A stretch of 64,000 bases of DNA, from the NCBI RefSeq assembly GCF_000301035.1, contig NZ_JH932292.1:1106857-1170856 (forward strand), written 5' to 3'. The notes below the pieces were generated by a model. That model saw nothing but the letters and a program-made list of their open reading frames with translations. It did not search any database and was not told the DNA's origin. Origin of the DNA: Facklamia hominis CCUG 36813 (GTDB lineage: Bacteria; Bacillota; Bacilli; Lactobacillales; Aerococcaceae). The translations under genes were made by a program, and so were the position numbers. Of the stretch, positions 23,067 through 30,489 are shown piece by piece; the stretch's first letter is position 1, and every line of letters starts with the position of its first letter.

Positions 23067-24782
23067 CTATCCCTCCTCTTTTATTTGAGATCGAACAATC
23101 TCTTGATATACCGGATTACTATTTAACAAACTTTGATGACTCCCACGCCCTACAATTTGACCATTATCTAAGACCAGAATTTGATCGGCATCCATCACGG
23201 TACTTACACGTTGTGCAATAATAATTATGATCGCATCTTGGATATTTTCCTTGAGAGCTTGGCGAAGCTTGGCATCAGTCTTAAAGTCTAATGCTGAAAA
23301 AGAATCATCAAACAAGTAAATCGCTGGTTGGCTAACAATCGCTCGAGCAATGGATAAGCGTTGCTTTTGTCCTCCCGAAAAATTATTCCCTGCTTGTTCA
23401 ACACGGGCATCTAAGCCCTCTGGCAAATCTCTTACAAAGTCTGCTTGAGCAATATCAAGGGCCCGCCATAATTGTTCATCTGTCGCATTGCTTTTACCAT
23501 ATAACAAATTCGAGCGAATAGTCCCCGCAAAGAGCATCGCTTTTTGGGTAGCATAGCCGATACAAGTCCTTAACGCTTCCTGGTCCAATAGGCGAACGTC
23601 AACCCCATTCAAACGAACCGCACCCGCAGAAGCTTCATACAATCTGGGTATAAGGTTTGCGATGGTGGTTTTACCCGAACCAGTACCTCCAATAATTGCT
23701 AAAGTCTCACCTTGATTCACTGTAAAATTAAGCTTAGAAACCGCTGGTCTTTGGGCTTGTGGAAAACCAAAATCAACCCCTTGAAAACTTAATTGCCAAG
23801 GACCATCTTGAGGGATGGGTCGAGGATCCTTCACGCTTTGAATCGATGCTTTAGTATCTAATACTTCCAATATACGGTCAGCCGAAACTTGTGCTCGGGG
23901 AATAAAAATAAACAGCATACCTACCATTAAAATGGACATCAAAATCTGATTAGAATACTGGATGTAAGCAATAATATTTCCCACTTCCATGATTCCGACC
24001 TCAATCAGCTTAACCCCTTGGGTAAATATCAAGACATTCGATACGCCCACCACAAGCAATAATGAAGGGAGTAATAAAGACATAATTGAAAAACCCTTCA
24101 CATTGGTATCCCGGTAATCCTGATTCACCTCATCAAATCGCGCTTCTTCGTAAGTCGACGTATTAAATGCCCGAATAACCCGAACCCCTGTCAAACCTTC
24201 ACGAAAAACCTTGTTTAACCGGTCCATAATTGATTGTACTCGACGATAAATAGGTGTCACAATACGCATAATCACAAAAACCAAGACACAGATCAAAGGT
24301 AATGTAATCCAATAAATCCAGGCTAATTCACTTTGAGTTTGATAGGCGAAATAGGCTGATACTGCTACAATTATTGGTGTCATAACAATCATTCGCAAAG
24401 TCATCATGGTGATTATTTGAATCTGCATCACATCATTGGTTGTTCGAGTAATTAATGTTGATGTCTCGAAACGCGATAAATCATCTTGCGAAAAAGCCAT
24501 TACTTGTGAAAAAATTTGTTTACGTAAATGATTCCCTAGCCCTTGTGACTCTTTAGCACACATTCTAACCGATATAAAAGCCAACACAATCGTCATCAAT
24601 GATGCCACTAGCATCCAAGAACCATATTGCCAAATCCCCGACTGACTACCTGTTCTTGCCGCCACATTTAATATCTTAGCAGCTATTGTCGGCAAAAATA
24701 ATAAGCTAACTGCCTCAAAAACCATTATTGAAAAAATGATGGCTAATTTCTTTTTATCCAACATTCCCCAGATTCTAATCAT
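23067..24782 (-). CDS. ABC exporter half-transporter, degenerate-site subunit of a heterodimer
   Basis: A 571-residue half-transporter with six membrane segments (residues 14-300) and an ATPase domain. Walker A (GGTGSGKTT) and signature (FSGGQKQR) are canonical, but Walker B reads LFDDSFSALD, with Asp in place of the catalytic Glu, and the H-loop reads IAQRVST, with Gln in place of His. These two replacements are the mark of the non-catalytic site in heterodimeric type IV exporters. It overlaps the tetR stop by 8 bases and is followed after 4 bases by its partner gene, so all three are one transcription unit. Confidence 0.9.
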   Translation of the reverse strand: MIRIWGMLDKKKLAIIFSIMVFEAVSLLFLPTIAAKILNVAARTGSQSGIWQYGSWMLVASLMTIVLAFISVRMCAKESQGLGNHLRKQIFSQVMAFSQDDLSRFETSTLITRTTNDVMQIQIITMMTLRMIVMTPIIVAVSAYFAYQTQSELAWIYWITLPLICVLVFVIMRIVTPIYRRVQSIMDRLNKVFREGLTGVRVIRAFNTSTYEEARFDEVNQDYRDTNVKGFSIMSLLLPSLLLVVGVSNVLIFTQGVKLIEVGIMEVGNIIAYIQYSNQILMSILMVGMLFIFIPRAQVSADRILEVLDTKASIQSVKDPRPIPQDGPWQLSFQGVDFGFPQAQRPAVSKLNFTVNQGETLAIIGGTGSGKTTIANLIPRLYEASAGAVRLNGVDVRLLDQEALRTCIGYATQKAMLFAGTIRSNLLYGKSNATDEQLWRALDIAQADFVRDLPEGLDARVEQAGNNFSGGQKQRLSIARAIVSQPAIYLFDDSFSALDFKTDAKLRQALKENIQDAIIIIIAQRVSTVMDADQILVLDNGQIVGRGSHQSLLNSNPVYQEIVRSQIKEEG

Positions 24783-25398
24783 TCAATATCTCCCTTCTTA
24801 AAGTCCCTTCCAGCAACCATTGTAACCGCTGTTCAAATAATTCTTGACAATCATCCAATGTCCAATGGTTCACCAAGGCTTTAGTAATACAGTGTGTTAA
24901 CACAAAATGATAAAATTCAATAAAATTCCCAATATCTTTCTGCTCAATGACAAGATATTTCTCGAAATAAGTCAGCAATTTTTCTTGATCCAAATTTTTT
25001 GACTGATGAACCCATCGACTCGCTTGATAGATACGTTTTACTAATTGAAAATCAGCATGAAGTAACACTTGCCTTAAAAATTGACTATAGTGAGAAGTCA
25101 ACATGAACTCAATATATTGAGAACCATGATTAACAAGCGCTGATTTTAAATCTAAGTCCAAGGTTACATCTGATGTAAATTGATCCAGTTCAAGAAGAAC
25201 TTGCTGAAATAAATAAGAAAAAAATTCATCCAAATCTTCAAAATATTGATAAAAAGACCCTCTTGGGATCTCTGCACTTCGAATAATATTAGATACAGAA
25301 GCTTGACTCTTCGGTCGTTGAGAAAACTCCATAATTCCCGCCTTCACTAAACGGTCTTGCTTTTCTGGACTTAAATTTAAAAAAGTTTGACTTGGCAT
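24775..25398 (-). CDS. TetR family transcriptional regulator of the ABC exporter operon
   Basis: A 207-residue regulator. The N-terminal helix-turn-helix is clear: AGIMEFSQRPKSQASVSNIIRSAEIPRGSFYQYFEDLDEFFSYL (residues 20-65), with the recognition helix GSFYQYF. The C-terminal 140 residues form an all-helical ligand-binding and dimerisation domain. The start at 25398 (MPSQTFLN) is preferred because AAGGGGG precedes it and because the longer frame from 25479 begins upstream of the promoter. It is first in the operon with two ABC genes, and two operator-like palindromes flank its promoter, so it very likely represses itself and the exporter until a substrate binds. Confidence 0.92.
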   Translation of the reverse strand: MPSQTFLNLSPEKQDRLVKAGIMEFSQRPKSQASVSNIIRSAEIPRGSFYQYFEDLDEFFSYLFQQVLLELDQFTSDVTLDLDLKSALVNHGSQYIEFMLTSHYSQFLRQVLLHADFQLVKRIYQASRWVHQSKNLDQEKLLTYFEKYLVIEQKDIGNFIEFYHFVLTHCITKALVNHWTLDDCQELFEQRLQWLLEGTLRREILND

Positions 25399-25416
25399 AA
25401 GCTTCCCCCTTAAAAT

Positions 25417-25467
25417 GACACCGTGTCGCTTTATACCCAGTATATATGACAGAGTGTCGCTTTTCAA
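25417..25467 (-). promoter_or_regulatory. tetR-ABC promoter with two palindromic operators
   Basis: Minus strand: -35 TTGAAA at 25462-25467, 17-base spacer, -10 TATACT at 25439-25444. Two operators of form GACA-N3-TGTC lie at 25448-25458 (inside the spacer) and 25417-25427 (at the transcript start); read on the plus strand both are followed by GCT. They start 31 bases apart, three helical turns. Binding at either would block initiation. Confidence 0.85.
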
Positions 25468-25557
25468 GTAGCCATTCATTCAAGCAAAACTTTTTCCTAA
25501 TATATAAATTTTATTACCTTATTTAATCGCTTCAAAGTCCTTCTAAAACAATAAAAA

Positions 25558-25587
25558 CCACAAACATTGTTATCACAATGTTCATGG
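25558..25587 (-). terminator. Terminator downstream of tRNA-Thr
   Basis: Minus strand arms CCATGAACATTG and CAATGTTTGTGG pair over 12 positions (two G-U) with a 6-base loop, followed by TTTTTATTGTTTT. It lies about 95 bases after the tRNA 3' end. Nothing else is visible between 25468 and 25682. Confidence 0.7.
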
Positions 25588-25682
25588 CTTTTATAAAAAA
25601 ATTCGATATTTCTTCTTTATATATCTATAAAGTTAGTATTTTAAAAATCACCTTTAATTGAATCACTTATTTATGTAATTTA

Positions 25683-25755
25683 TGCCGGATATAGGAATCG
25701 AACCTACGACCTTCACATTACGAATGTGCTGCTCTACCGACTGAGCTAATCCGGC
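25683..25755 (-). tRNA. tRNA-Thr, anticodon CGU
   Basis: The minus-strand sequence folds as a standard 73-base cloverleaf: acceptor stem GCCGGAT/ATCCGGC with discriminator A, D-arm AGCTCAGTCGGTAGAGC, anticodon stem CACAT/ATGTG around loop TTCGTAA (anticodon CGT, reading ACG), and T-arm with GGTTCGATTCC. CCA is not encoded. It is a single tRNA gene with its own promoter at 25776-25803. Confidence 0.97.
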
Positions 25756-25775
25756 ATTTTTCAACAACAATCATT

Positions 25776-25803
25776 ATTATACGCCTAATAGGTATTTTTG
25801 CAA
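25776..25803 (-). promoter_or_regulatory. Promoter of tRNA-Thr
   Basis: Minus strand: -35 TTGCAA at 25798-25803, 16-base spacer, -10 TATAAT at 25776-25781, about 20 bases before the tRNA 5' end. Confidence 0.75.
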
Positions 25804-26078
25804 GTTTTTTAGATTCATGTAATGATGGCGAACTCATATTAGAAACTAAAAAAATTAAAAATGAAATCAAGCTAACTAAATTATTAACAGCAGTGGAAAT
25901 GTAGGAAAAGACAATAACTCAGCAGTCTTTTTCTGATAAATATCTTTTGGATATCCCCAAATTAATCAATCAATTTGCCAATTTTATGAGCGATAAAGAT
26001 AAAAAGTATTTAAAACGTATTAAGAACGTATTAAACGAAAAAAACACCCTTTCCACCGAAGTAGAAAAGGTGCTGTAA
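25804..26078 (+). pseudogene. Decayed coding sequence of unknown origin
   Basis: Between the tRNA promoter and the rpsI terminator, one plus-strand frame stays open for about 90 codons apart from a single TAG at 25902-25904. It reads DGELILETKKIKNEIKLTKL and so on before the TAG, and LLDIPKLINQFANFMSDKDK and so on after it, ending at a TAA at 26076. The amino-acid pattern (amphipathic Lys/Leu/Ile helices, no odd residues) looks like real protein rather than noise. There is no start codon with a ribosome site upstream, and the last 11 codons coincide with the rpsI terminator hairpin. I read it as a remnant of a lost gene; chance openness in AT-rich DNA is the alternative. Confidence 0.35.
26043..26074 (-). 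terminator. Terminator of rplM-rpsI
   Basis: Minus strand arms at 26074-26063 and 26054-26043 pair over 12 positions with G-U pairs, then a run of U (GTTTTTTTCG). It lies 25 bases after the rpsI stop codon. Confidence 0.8.
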
Positions 26079-26098
26079 ACATTGATATAACAATAATA

Positions 26099-26491
26099 TT
26101 AACGTTTTGAGAATTGAGAAGCCTTACGAGCTTTCTTAAGACCCGGTTTCTTACGCTCAACCATCCGTGGGTCACGCGTTAACAATCCTGCCGTTTTTAA
26201 GGCAGAACGGAAATCAGGATCTACATTTAATAATGCACGAGCAATTCCATGACGGATAGCTCCTGATTGACCAGAGAATCCACCGCCTTGAACATTAACA
26301 ATCACATCATAAGAACCTAATGTTTCGGTTACATTGAATGGTTGTTTAATAACTTCTTGTAAGTGCGCAAAGGGGATATATTCTTCTAATGATTTACCAT
26401 TAACAGTAAATTCACCAGTTCCTGGCACTAAACGAACACGTGCTGATGAGTTTTTACGACGACCAGTTCCTAAGTATTGTACTGTAGCCAT
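26099..26491 (-). CDS. rpsI: 30S ribosomal protein S9
   Basis: A 130-residue protein, the normal size of S9. It has the family start [19 protein letters not shown], the central [20 protein letters not shown] and the conserved basic C-terminal tail ending in [14 protein letters not shown], whose last Arg reaches the P-site tRNA in the ribosome. It follows rplM by 11 bases, the universal L13-S9 pair, and shares its leader and promoter. Confidence 0.98.
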   Translation of the reverse strand: MATVQYLGTGRRKNSSARVRLVPGTGEFTVNGKSLEEYIPFAHLQEVIKQPFNVTETLGSYDVIVNVQGGGFSGQSGAIRHGIARALLNVDPDFRSALKTAGLLTRDPRMVERKKPGLKKARKASQFSKR

Positions 26492-26502
26492 TTAATCCCT
26501 CC

Positions 26503-26946
26503 TTAAATTAATGATGTAATGTCTAATTCTTTTGGTTGTTGTGCTGCATGTTTGTGGTCTGCACCTTCATAAACAAATAATTTAGTGAATTGTTTACGAC
26601 CCAAACGGTTATCTGGCAACATACCTTTGACAGAACGTTCAATTAAACGCTCAGGCTTGTTATCACGCATTTGACCAGCGGTTGTAACACGCATACCCCC
26701 TGGGTGACCAGAGTAGTTATAATATTTTTTATCAGTTGCTTTTTTACCTGTTAAGGCAACTTTTTCTGCATTAATAACAATCACAAAATCTCCTGTATCA
26801 ACATGTGGAGTGTAAGTTGGTTTATTTTTACCACGTAAGATTGAAGCAACGACTGTAGAAAGACGTCCTAAGGGAACATCTGTCGCATCAATTAAGACCC
26901 AGTTGCGTTCAACTTCGTTTTTCTTAGCCATATATGTTTGACGCAC
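26503..26946 (-). CDS. rplM: 50S ribosomal protein L13
   Basis: The 147-residue protein matches L13 throughout: [70 protein letters not shown] and the C-terminal [13 protein letters not shown]. The start is the GTG at 26946, because GGAGG lies 8 bases before it and translation from there gives the conserved N-terminus; the longer frame from 27036 runs through the structured leader. It is first in the rplM-rpsI operon, behind a consensus promoter and an L13-type leader. Confidence 0.97.
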   Translation of the reverse strand: MRQTYMAKKNEVERNWVLIDATDVPLGRLSTVVASILRGKNKPTYTPHVDTGDFVIVINAEKVALTGKKATDKKYYNYSGHPGGMRVTTAGQMRDNKPERLIERSVKGMLPDNRLGRKQFTKLFVYEGADHKHAAQQPKELDITSLI

Positions 26947-26954
26947 GTTATTTT

Positions 26955-27025
26955 CCTCCATTACTTTCTTCTTGTTTACAATTACTATGAGTTTCCGGGG
27001 CTCATTAGTGGGGTAAACAATACCG
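26955..27025 (-). ncRNA. L13 ribosomal protein leader (autoregulatory mRNA structure)
   Basis: The leader RNA of rplM folds with an outer helix TTGTTTAC/GTAAACAA (plus-strand 26972-26979 with 27013-27020) that encloses a hairpin ATGAG/CTCAT (26987-26991 with 27001-27005). The minus-strand order (an upstream GTTTACC element, CACTAATGAG, GGAAACTCAT, TTGTAAACAAGAAGAAAGTA, then the ribosome site) agrees with the Firmicutes L13 leader as I recall it. By analogy, L13 binding would repress its own operon. Confidence 0.7.
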
Positions 27026-27031
27026 TTACTT

Positions 27032-27060
27032 ATCATACCGCCATTTCATATAAATGTCAA
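27032..27060 (-). promoter_or_regulatory. Promoter of rplM-rpsI
   Basis: Minus strand: perfect -35 TTGACA at 27055-27060, 17-base spacer, -10 TATGAT at 27032-27037. The transcript would start at about 27025 at the edge of the L13 leader. Confidence 0.9.
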
Positions 27061-27121
27061 TTTAAATTTAATAAAATTCAGACTAGTTAAGGCCTTTACC
27101 CCGACTCATTCCTCCCTATGC

Positions 27122-27127
27122 TATAAT
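27122..27127 (+). promoter_or_regulatory. Extended -10 of the flavoprotein gene
   Basis: TGCTATAAT, a perfect extended -10, 31 bases before the GTG start at 27158. It excludes the ATG at 27134, which would lie at the transcript 5' end. Confidence 0.55.
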
Positions 27128-27157
27128 AATTCTATGATTAAAAAAGGAGTGAGTAAA

Positions 27158-28423
27158 GTGACTAATTATGATGTCATCGTCATCGGTGCGGGTCCTTCAG
27201 GCATGATGGCCGCCATTCAAGCTCGATTATGCGGTGCCCGCGTTGCCATTCTTGAAAGAAATAATCAAGTAGGTCGCAAGCTACTATTAACCGGAGGAGG
27301 ACGCTGTAACGTCACCAATTCAGCTGATCATCAAGAACTCATTAACCACATTCCTGGTAATGGAAAGTTCCTATATTCCTCTCTTGACCAATTTGACGCC
27401 TCCGATATTATCGATTTCTTCACAAAAGCCGGTATTGAACTTAAAGAGGAAGACCATGGTCGAATCTTTCCAGTTAGTAACTCTGCCCGCAGCATTCGAG
27501 ATGCTCTATTAAATAAAATTAAGGCGTTAAAAATTGACTTATTCTTAAATCAGAGTCTAAAATCAATTCAACAAAGTCCTCAAAGTCAACACATCCAATC
27601 TATTAGAACTCAAAATGGGTTAGAACTTACCACTCAGTCATTAATTTTAGCAACTGGGGGGAAATCCTATTCTCGTACCGGTTCACAAGGAGATGGTTAT
27701 GGCTTTGCTCAAAAATTAGGCCACTCAATCACTCCTCTTTATCCCACAGAGGTTCCTCTTCTGTCCAATGATCCCTTTATCCAATCAAAGGAACTACAAG
27801 GGATTTCCCTAACGGATATTAATCTATCTTTGATAAATGAAAGAAATAAGATCATCACGCAACATCGAATGGGGATGGTCTTCACTCACTTTGGTTATTC
27901 TGGCCCAGCGGTTTTGCGCTGTTCAGGTCATGTCAATCTTTGGCTTATGAAACACCCTCAAACAGTCGCTCAACTGAGACTAGATTTAACACCAGACTGG
28001 ACAATTAGCACTTTAGATCAATTCGGTCAAACCCACCGTCAGAAAGAACTCGTCACACTTTTAAAACATTGGATACCTGAAAAATTAGCCCGTTTAATTC
28101 TCAAAAACTTGAATCTAGATGGTCATCTAGCGTATAAGAATCTCAGCCCTCAACAAGCGCAGGACCTATGGACCCTAATAAAAGAATTCCCTTTGACCGC
28201 CTACCAAAGCCAAAAGCTTGACAAGGCTTTTGTAACTGGAGGAGGCGTCAACTTGAAAGAGGTCGTACCACAAACGATGGCCTCAAAATTAGTCAACGGA
28301 TTATACTTCTGTGGCGAATTACTAGATATTAATGGCTATACCGGCGGTTTCAATATGACTACTGCTTTTGTCACAGGAGCTGTCGCAGGTCGTCATGCAG
28401 CCTTGGAATTAAAGCAACCATAA
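27158..28423 (+). CDS. NAD(P)/FAD-dependent oxidoreductase, BaiN/YhiN (HI0933-like) family
   Basis: A 421-residue flavoprotein. The dinucleotide-binding motif VIVIGAGPSGMMAAIQA lies at the N-terminus, followed by the family block GRKLLLTGGGRCNVTN, then LATGGKSYSRTGSQGDGY, the THFGYSGPAVLR segment, TGGGVNLKEV and the C-terminal LYFCGELLDINGYTGGFNMTTAFVTGAVAG, which closes the FAD site. Length and order match the HI0933-like family; the physiological substrate of most members is unknown. The GTG start at 27158 is chosen for its AAAGGAG eight bases upstream. It is a single gene ending in a strong hairpin terminator. Confidence 0.9.
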   Translation: MTNYDVIVIGAGPSGMMAAIQARLCGARVAILERNNQVGRKLLLTGGGRCNVTNSADHQELINHIPGNGKFLYSSLDQFDASDIIDFFTKAGIELKEEDHGRIFPVSNSARSIRDALLNKIKALKIDLFLNQSLKSIQQSPQSQHIQSIRTQNGLELTTQSLILATGGKSYSRTGSQGDGYGFAQKLGHSITPLYPTEVPLLSNDPFIQSKELQGISLTDINLSLINERNKIITQHRMGMVFTHFGYSGPAVLRCSGHVNLWLMKHPQTVAQLRLDLTPDWTISTLDQFGQTHRQKELVTLLKHWIPEKLARLILKNLNLDGHLAYKNLSPQQAQDLWTLIKEFPLTAYQSQKLDKAFVTGGGVNLKEVVPQTMASKLVNGLYFCGELLDINGYTGGFNMTTAFVTGAVAGRHAALELKQP

Positions 28424-28430
28424 AATAGCA

Positions 28431-28477
28431 AAATGTCCTTTAACTTTTAGACGATGTCTAATGGCTAAAGGACATTT
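28431..28477. terminator. Terminator between the flavoprotein gene and the LysM gene
   Basis: Perfect 12-bp arms AAATGTCCTTTA (28431-28442) and its complement (28466-28477), with a smaller AGAC/GTCT hairpin in the loop, flanked by A-run and T-run, so it can serve both converging genes. Confidence 0.8.
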
Positions 28478-28493
28478 TTAATAAATTTTTACT

Positions 28494-30338
28494 TTAGTTG
28501 GATGCTTCACTCGTCGATGATTCTTCAGTGCTATCTGAAGCTGTTTCTTCAGACACCTCCGTTGTTTCTGTTTGATTCAACGGATTCTCCTGACTTTCAT
28601 CGAAATATTTAGGATCCGAAACCTTTAAGATACCAGATACAACAGCTGCTGTTTCTGGAAGCTTATTCCACTTACGAAGATCTTCAACCGAAACATTATA
28701 GGAAGCTGCAATCGATTCTAGCGTCTCTCCCGGTTGAACTTCATGATAATCAACCCACGGATTACTTACAGCAATCTCTTCATCAACATATACTACATTG
28801 TCGAGTAGTCCATTCCAAAATCTCAATGCTTCTACACTCACGCCATATTCTTGCGAAATAGAGGCTAAGCTATCTTCTTTTTTAACCTGGTGAATTTCTG
28901 GTTTTTGATCCGGTTGAGTCACTGTCAACTCGTCTCCCGCCTTCACTTCACTATTATCCTCAAGTTGAGACCACTGTCTGATTTGAGATTCAGATACGCC
29001 GAATAATGTTTCCACATCCGATAATTTATCAGTAACTTTCAGCGTATATTTTAGAGGATAAACTGATTTTAAAGGCCGTTCTTGACCAAAAGAGGTAACC
29101 GCTTGAGAAGGATCAGAAACATATAATTCTTGACCCGTTTGAAGTTCGTCATTTAACAAATTATTCCATTGACGTAATTCTTTTTCAGAAATTTGGTACT
29201 GGTCGGCAATCTTCTTAAGATCATCACCTTCAACAACAACATGTTTGCTTAAGCTAATCTGAGCGGGATCAAGAGCCAGTGTATTTGGATCCGTTAATTC
29301 ATCACTTTCTTTTGTTTTTGGTCGACGAATGGTGACTTCCTTATCCTGATCTTTATGTGATCCTGCTGCATTCGGTGTTTGCCCTCGACTTGAAGAAGCG
29401 TCTTGTGATGAGGAAGAGTCTCCACTAGATGCACTTGGCGCTTGAGTATTTGAAGATTGGTTGGACCCTGACTGACTCGTACTTCCAGATGGTATATAGA
29501 TCACCTGTCCAGGGTAGATCATGGTTGAAGATAATCCATTATAAGCCATCAGTGTTTCCATAGACAAACCATAAGCTAATCCAAGATCATAGAGGTTATC
29601 CCCTGCTTTAATCGTATAGGCATTCCCACTTGCTTGACCATATGAAGGAGAAGCTGAATTGGAAGAATAAGAAGGAGTCACACTTTGACTTTGGCTAGTC
29701 GAATTACCGTAAATTGACAAACGATATCCTGGATAGATAAGATCCGATACTAAACCATTCCAAGCTTTTAATTGTTCTACGCTCACACCATAGTACTGTG
29801 CGATACCCGACAGGGTATCTCCTGGAGAAATCGTGTAATTTCCTTGACTAGTTGATGAGCCTTGACCAACTTGTCCAGTCGAAGATTGTCCAACGGAAGT
29901 GGTTCCACCACTGGCAACCGCTAGCTGATCTCCAGCAAAAATATAATTTGACGAGAGGCCATTCATAGCTTTTAACTGGTCTAAAGACAGACCATATGCT
30001 CGAGCAATATTATACAAGGTATCTCCCGGCTGAACCACATAGGTCGCACCAGATTGTGACGGACTGGATGAAGGCGTTGAGCTAGAAGGTTGAGTAGAAC
30101 CAGCACCTTCAATCATCAATAAATCTCCAACATCAATCAAAGATGAAGATAAATTATTCATCCGCATAAGTGTATCTGGGCTTAACCCATAACGCTGAGC
30201 AATTCCATAAATTGTATCGTTCGGTTGTACAGTATAATAAGTTTGACCTTGGACCTTTAATAAGGGGTCAATCGTCAAGGCGGCAACAGCCGATAAAACT
30301 GCTGCTGATTTTATCCATTGTTTTCTTAATATTGTCAT
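28494..30338 (-). CDS. Secreted protein with eight LysM modules
   Basis: A 614-residue exported protein. After a signal sequence (residues 1-31) it carries eight LysM peptidoglycan-binding modules at about residues 35-77, 100-141, 168-210, 241-282, 366-407, 431-473, 483-524 and 531-573. The first four are joined by Ser/Thr/Gln-rich linkers and are close to consensus (for example PGDTLYNIARAYGLSLDQLK); the last four are more diverged and closely packed. It ends in a Glu/Ser/Thr-rich tail with no catalytic domain and no LPXTG signal. The start at 30338 is chosen because GAGGGG precedes it. It lies just downstream of a LysM amidase on the same strand but with its own promoter and terminator between. 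Likely a wall-binding structural or scaffold protein. Confidence 0.85.
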   Translation of the reverse strand: MTILRKQWIKSAAVLSAVAALTIDPLLKVQGQTYYTVQPNDTIYGIAQRYGLSPDTLMRMNNLSSSLIDVGDLLMIEGAGSTQPSSSTPSSSPSQSGATYVVQPGDTLYNIARAYGLSLDQLKAMNGLSSNYIFAGDQLAVASGGTTSVGQSSTGQVGQGSSTSQGNYTISPGDTLSGIAQYYGVSVEQLKAWNGLVSDLIYPGYRLSIYGNSTSQSQSVTPSYSSNSASPSYGQASGNAYTIKAGDNLYDLGLAYGLSMETLMAYNGLSSTMIYPGQVIYIPSGSTSQSGSNQSSNTQAPSASSGDSSSSQDASSSRGQTPNAAGSHKDQDKEVTIRRPKTKESDELTDPNTLALDPAQISLSKHVVVEGDDLKKIADQYQISEKELRQWNNLLNDELQTGQELYVSDPSQAVTSFGQERPLKSVYPLKYTLKVTDKLSDVETLFGVSESQIRQWSQLEDNSEVKAGDELTVTQPDQKPEIHQVKKEDSLASISQEYGVSVEALRFWNGLLDNVVYVDEEIAVSNPWVDYHEVQPGETLESIAASYNVSVEDLRKWNKLPETAAVVSGILKVSDPKYFDESQENPLNQTETTEVSEETASDSTEESSTSEASN

Positions 30339-30378
30339 TATAATCCCCTCTTTCTCTTTATAAGTGTCTCTCAGTCTC

Positions 30379-30384
30379 ATTATA
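30379..30384 (-). promoter_or_regulatory. -10 element of the eight-LysM gene
   Basis: TATAAT on the minus strand about 40 bases before the start at 30338; the -35 region is a T-run. Two TGTTA half-sites lie just upstream but at the wrong spacing for WalR. Confidence 0.45.
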
Positions 30385-30453
30385 ACATTTTCTAACATCA
30401 AAAAAAACTTATTCTACATATTGTCACTGAAACGTCATAAGTCAATTACAAAA

Positions 30454-30480
30454 AAGAGCCGCCTCTTAATAGCAGCTCTT
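30454..30480 (-). terminator. Terminator of the LysM amidase gene
   Basis: Minus strand arms AAGAGCTGC and GCGGCTCTT pair (one G-U) with a 9-base loop, followed by TTTT. It begins 10 bases after the stop codon. Confidence 0.8.
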
Positions 30481-30489
30481 ACATATATT

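Noticed and set aside
30379-30402. Possible WalR box (TGTTAG/TGTTAT) before the eight-LysM gene
   Set aside because: The half-sites start 10 bases apart and the first ends in G; WalR needs TGTWAH-N5-TGTWAH with an 11-base period.
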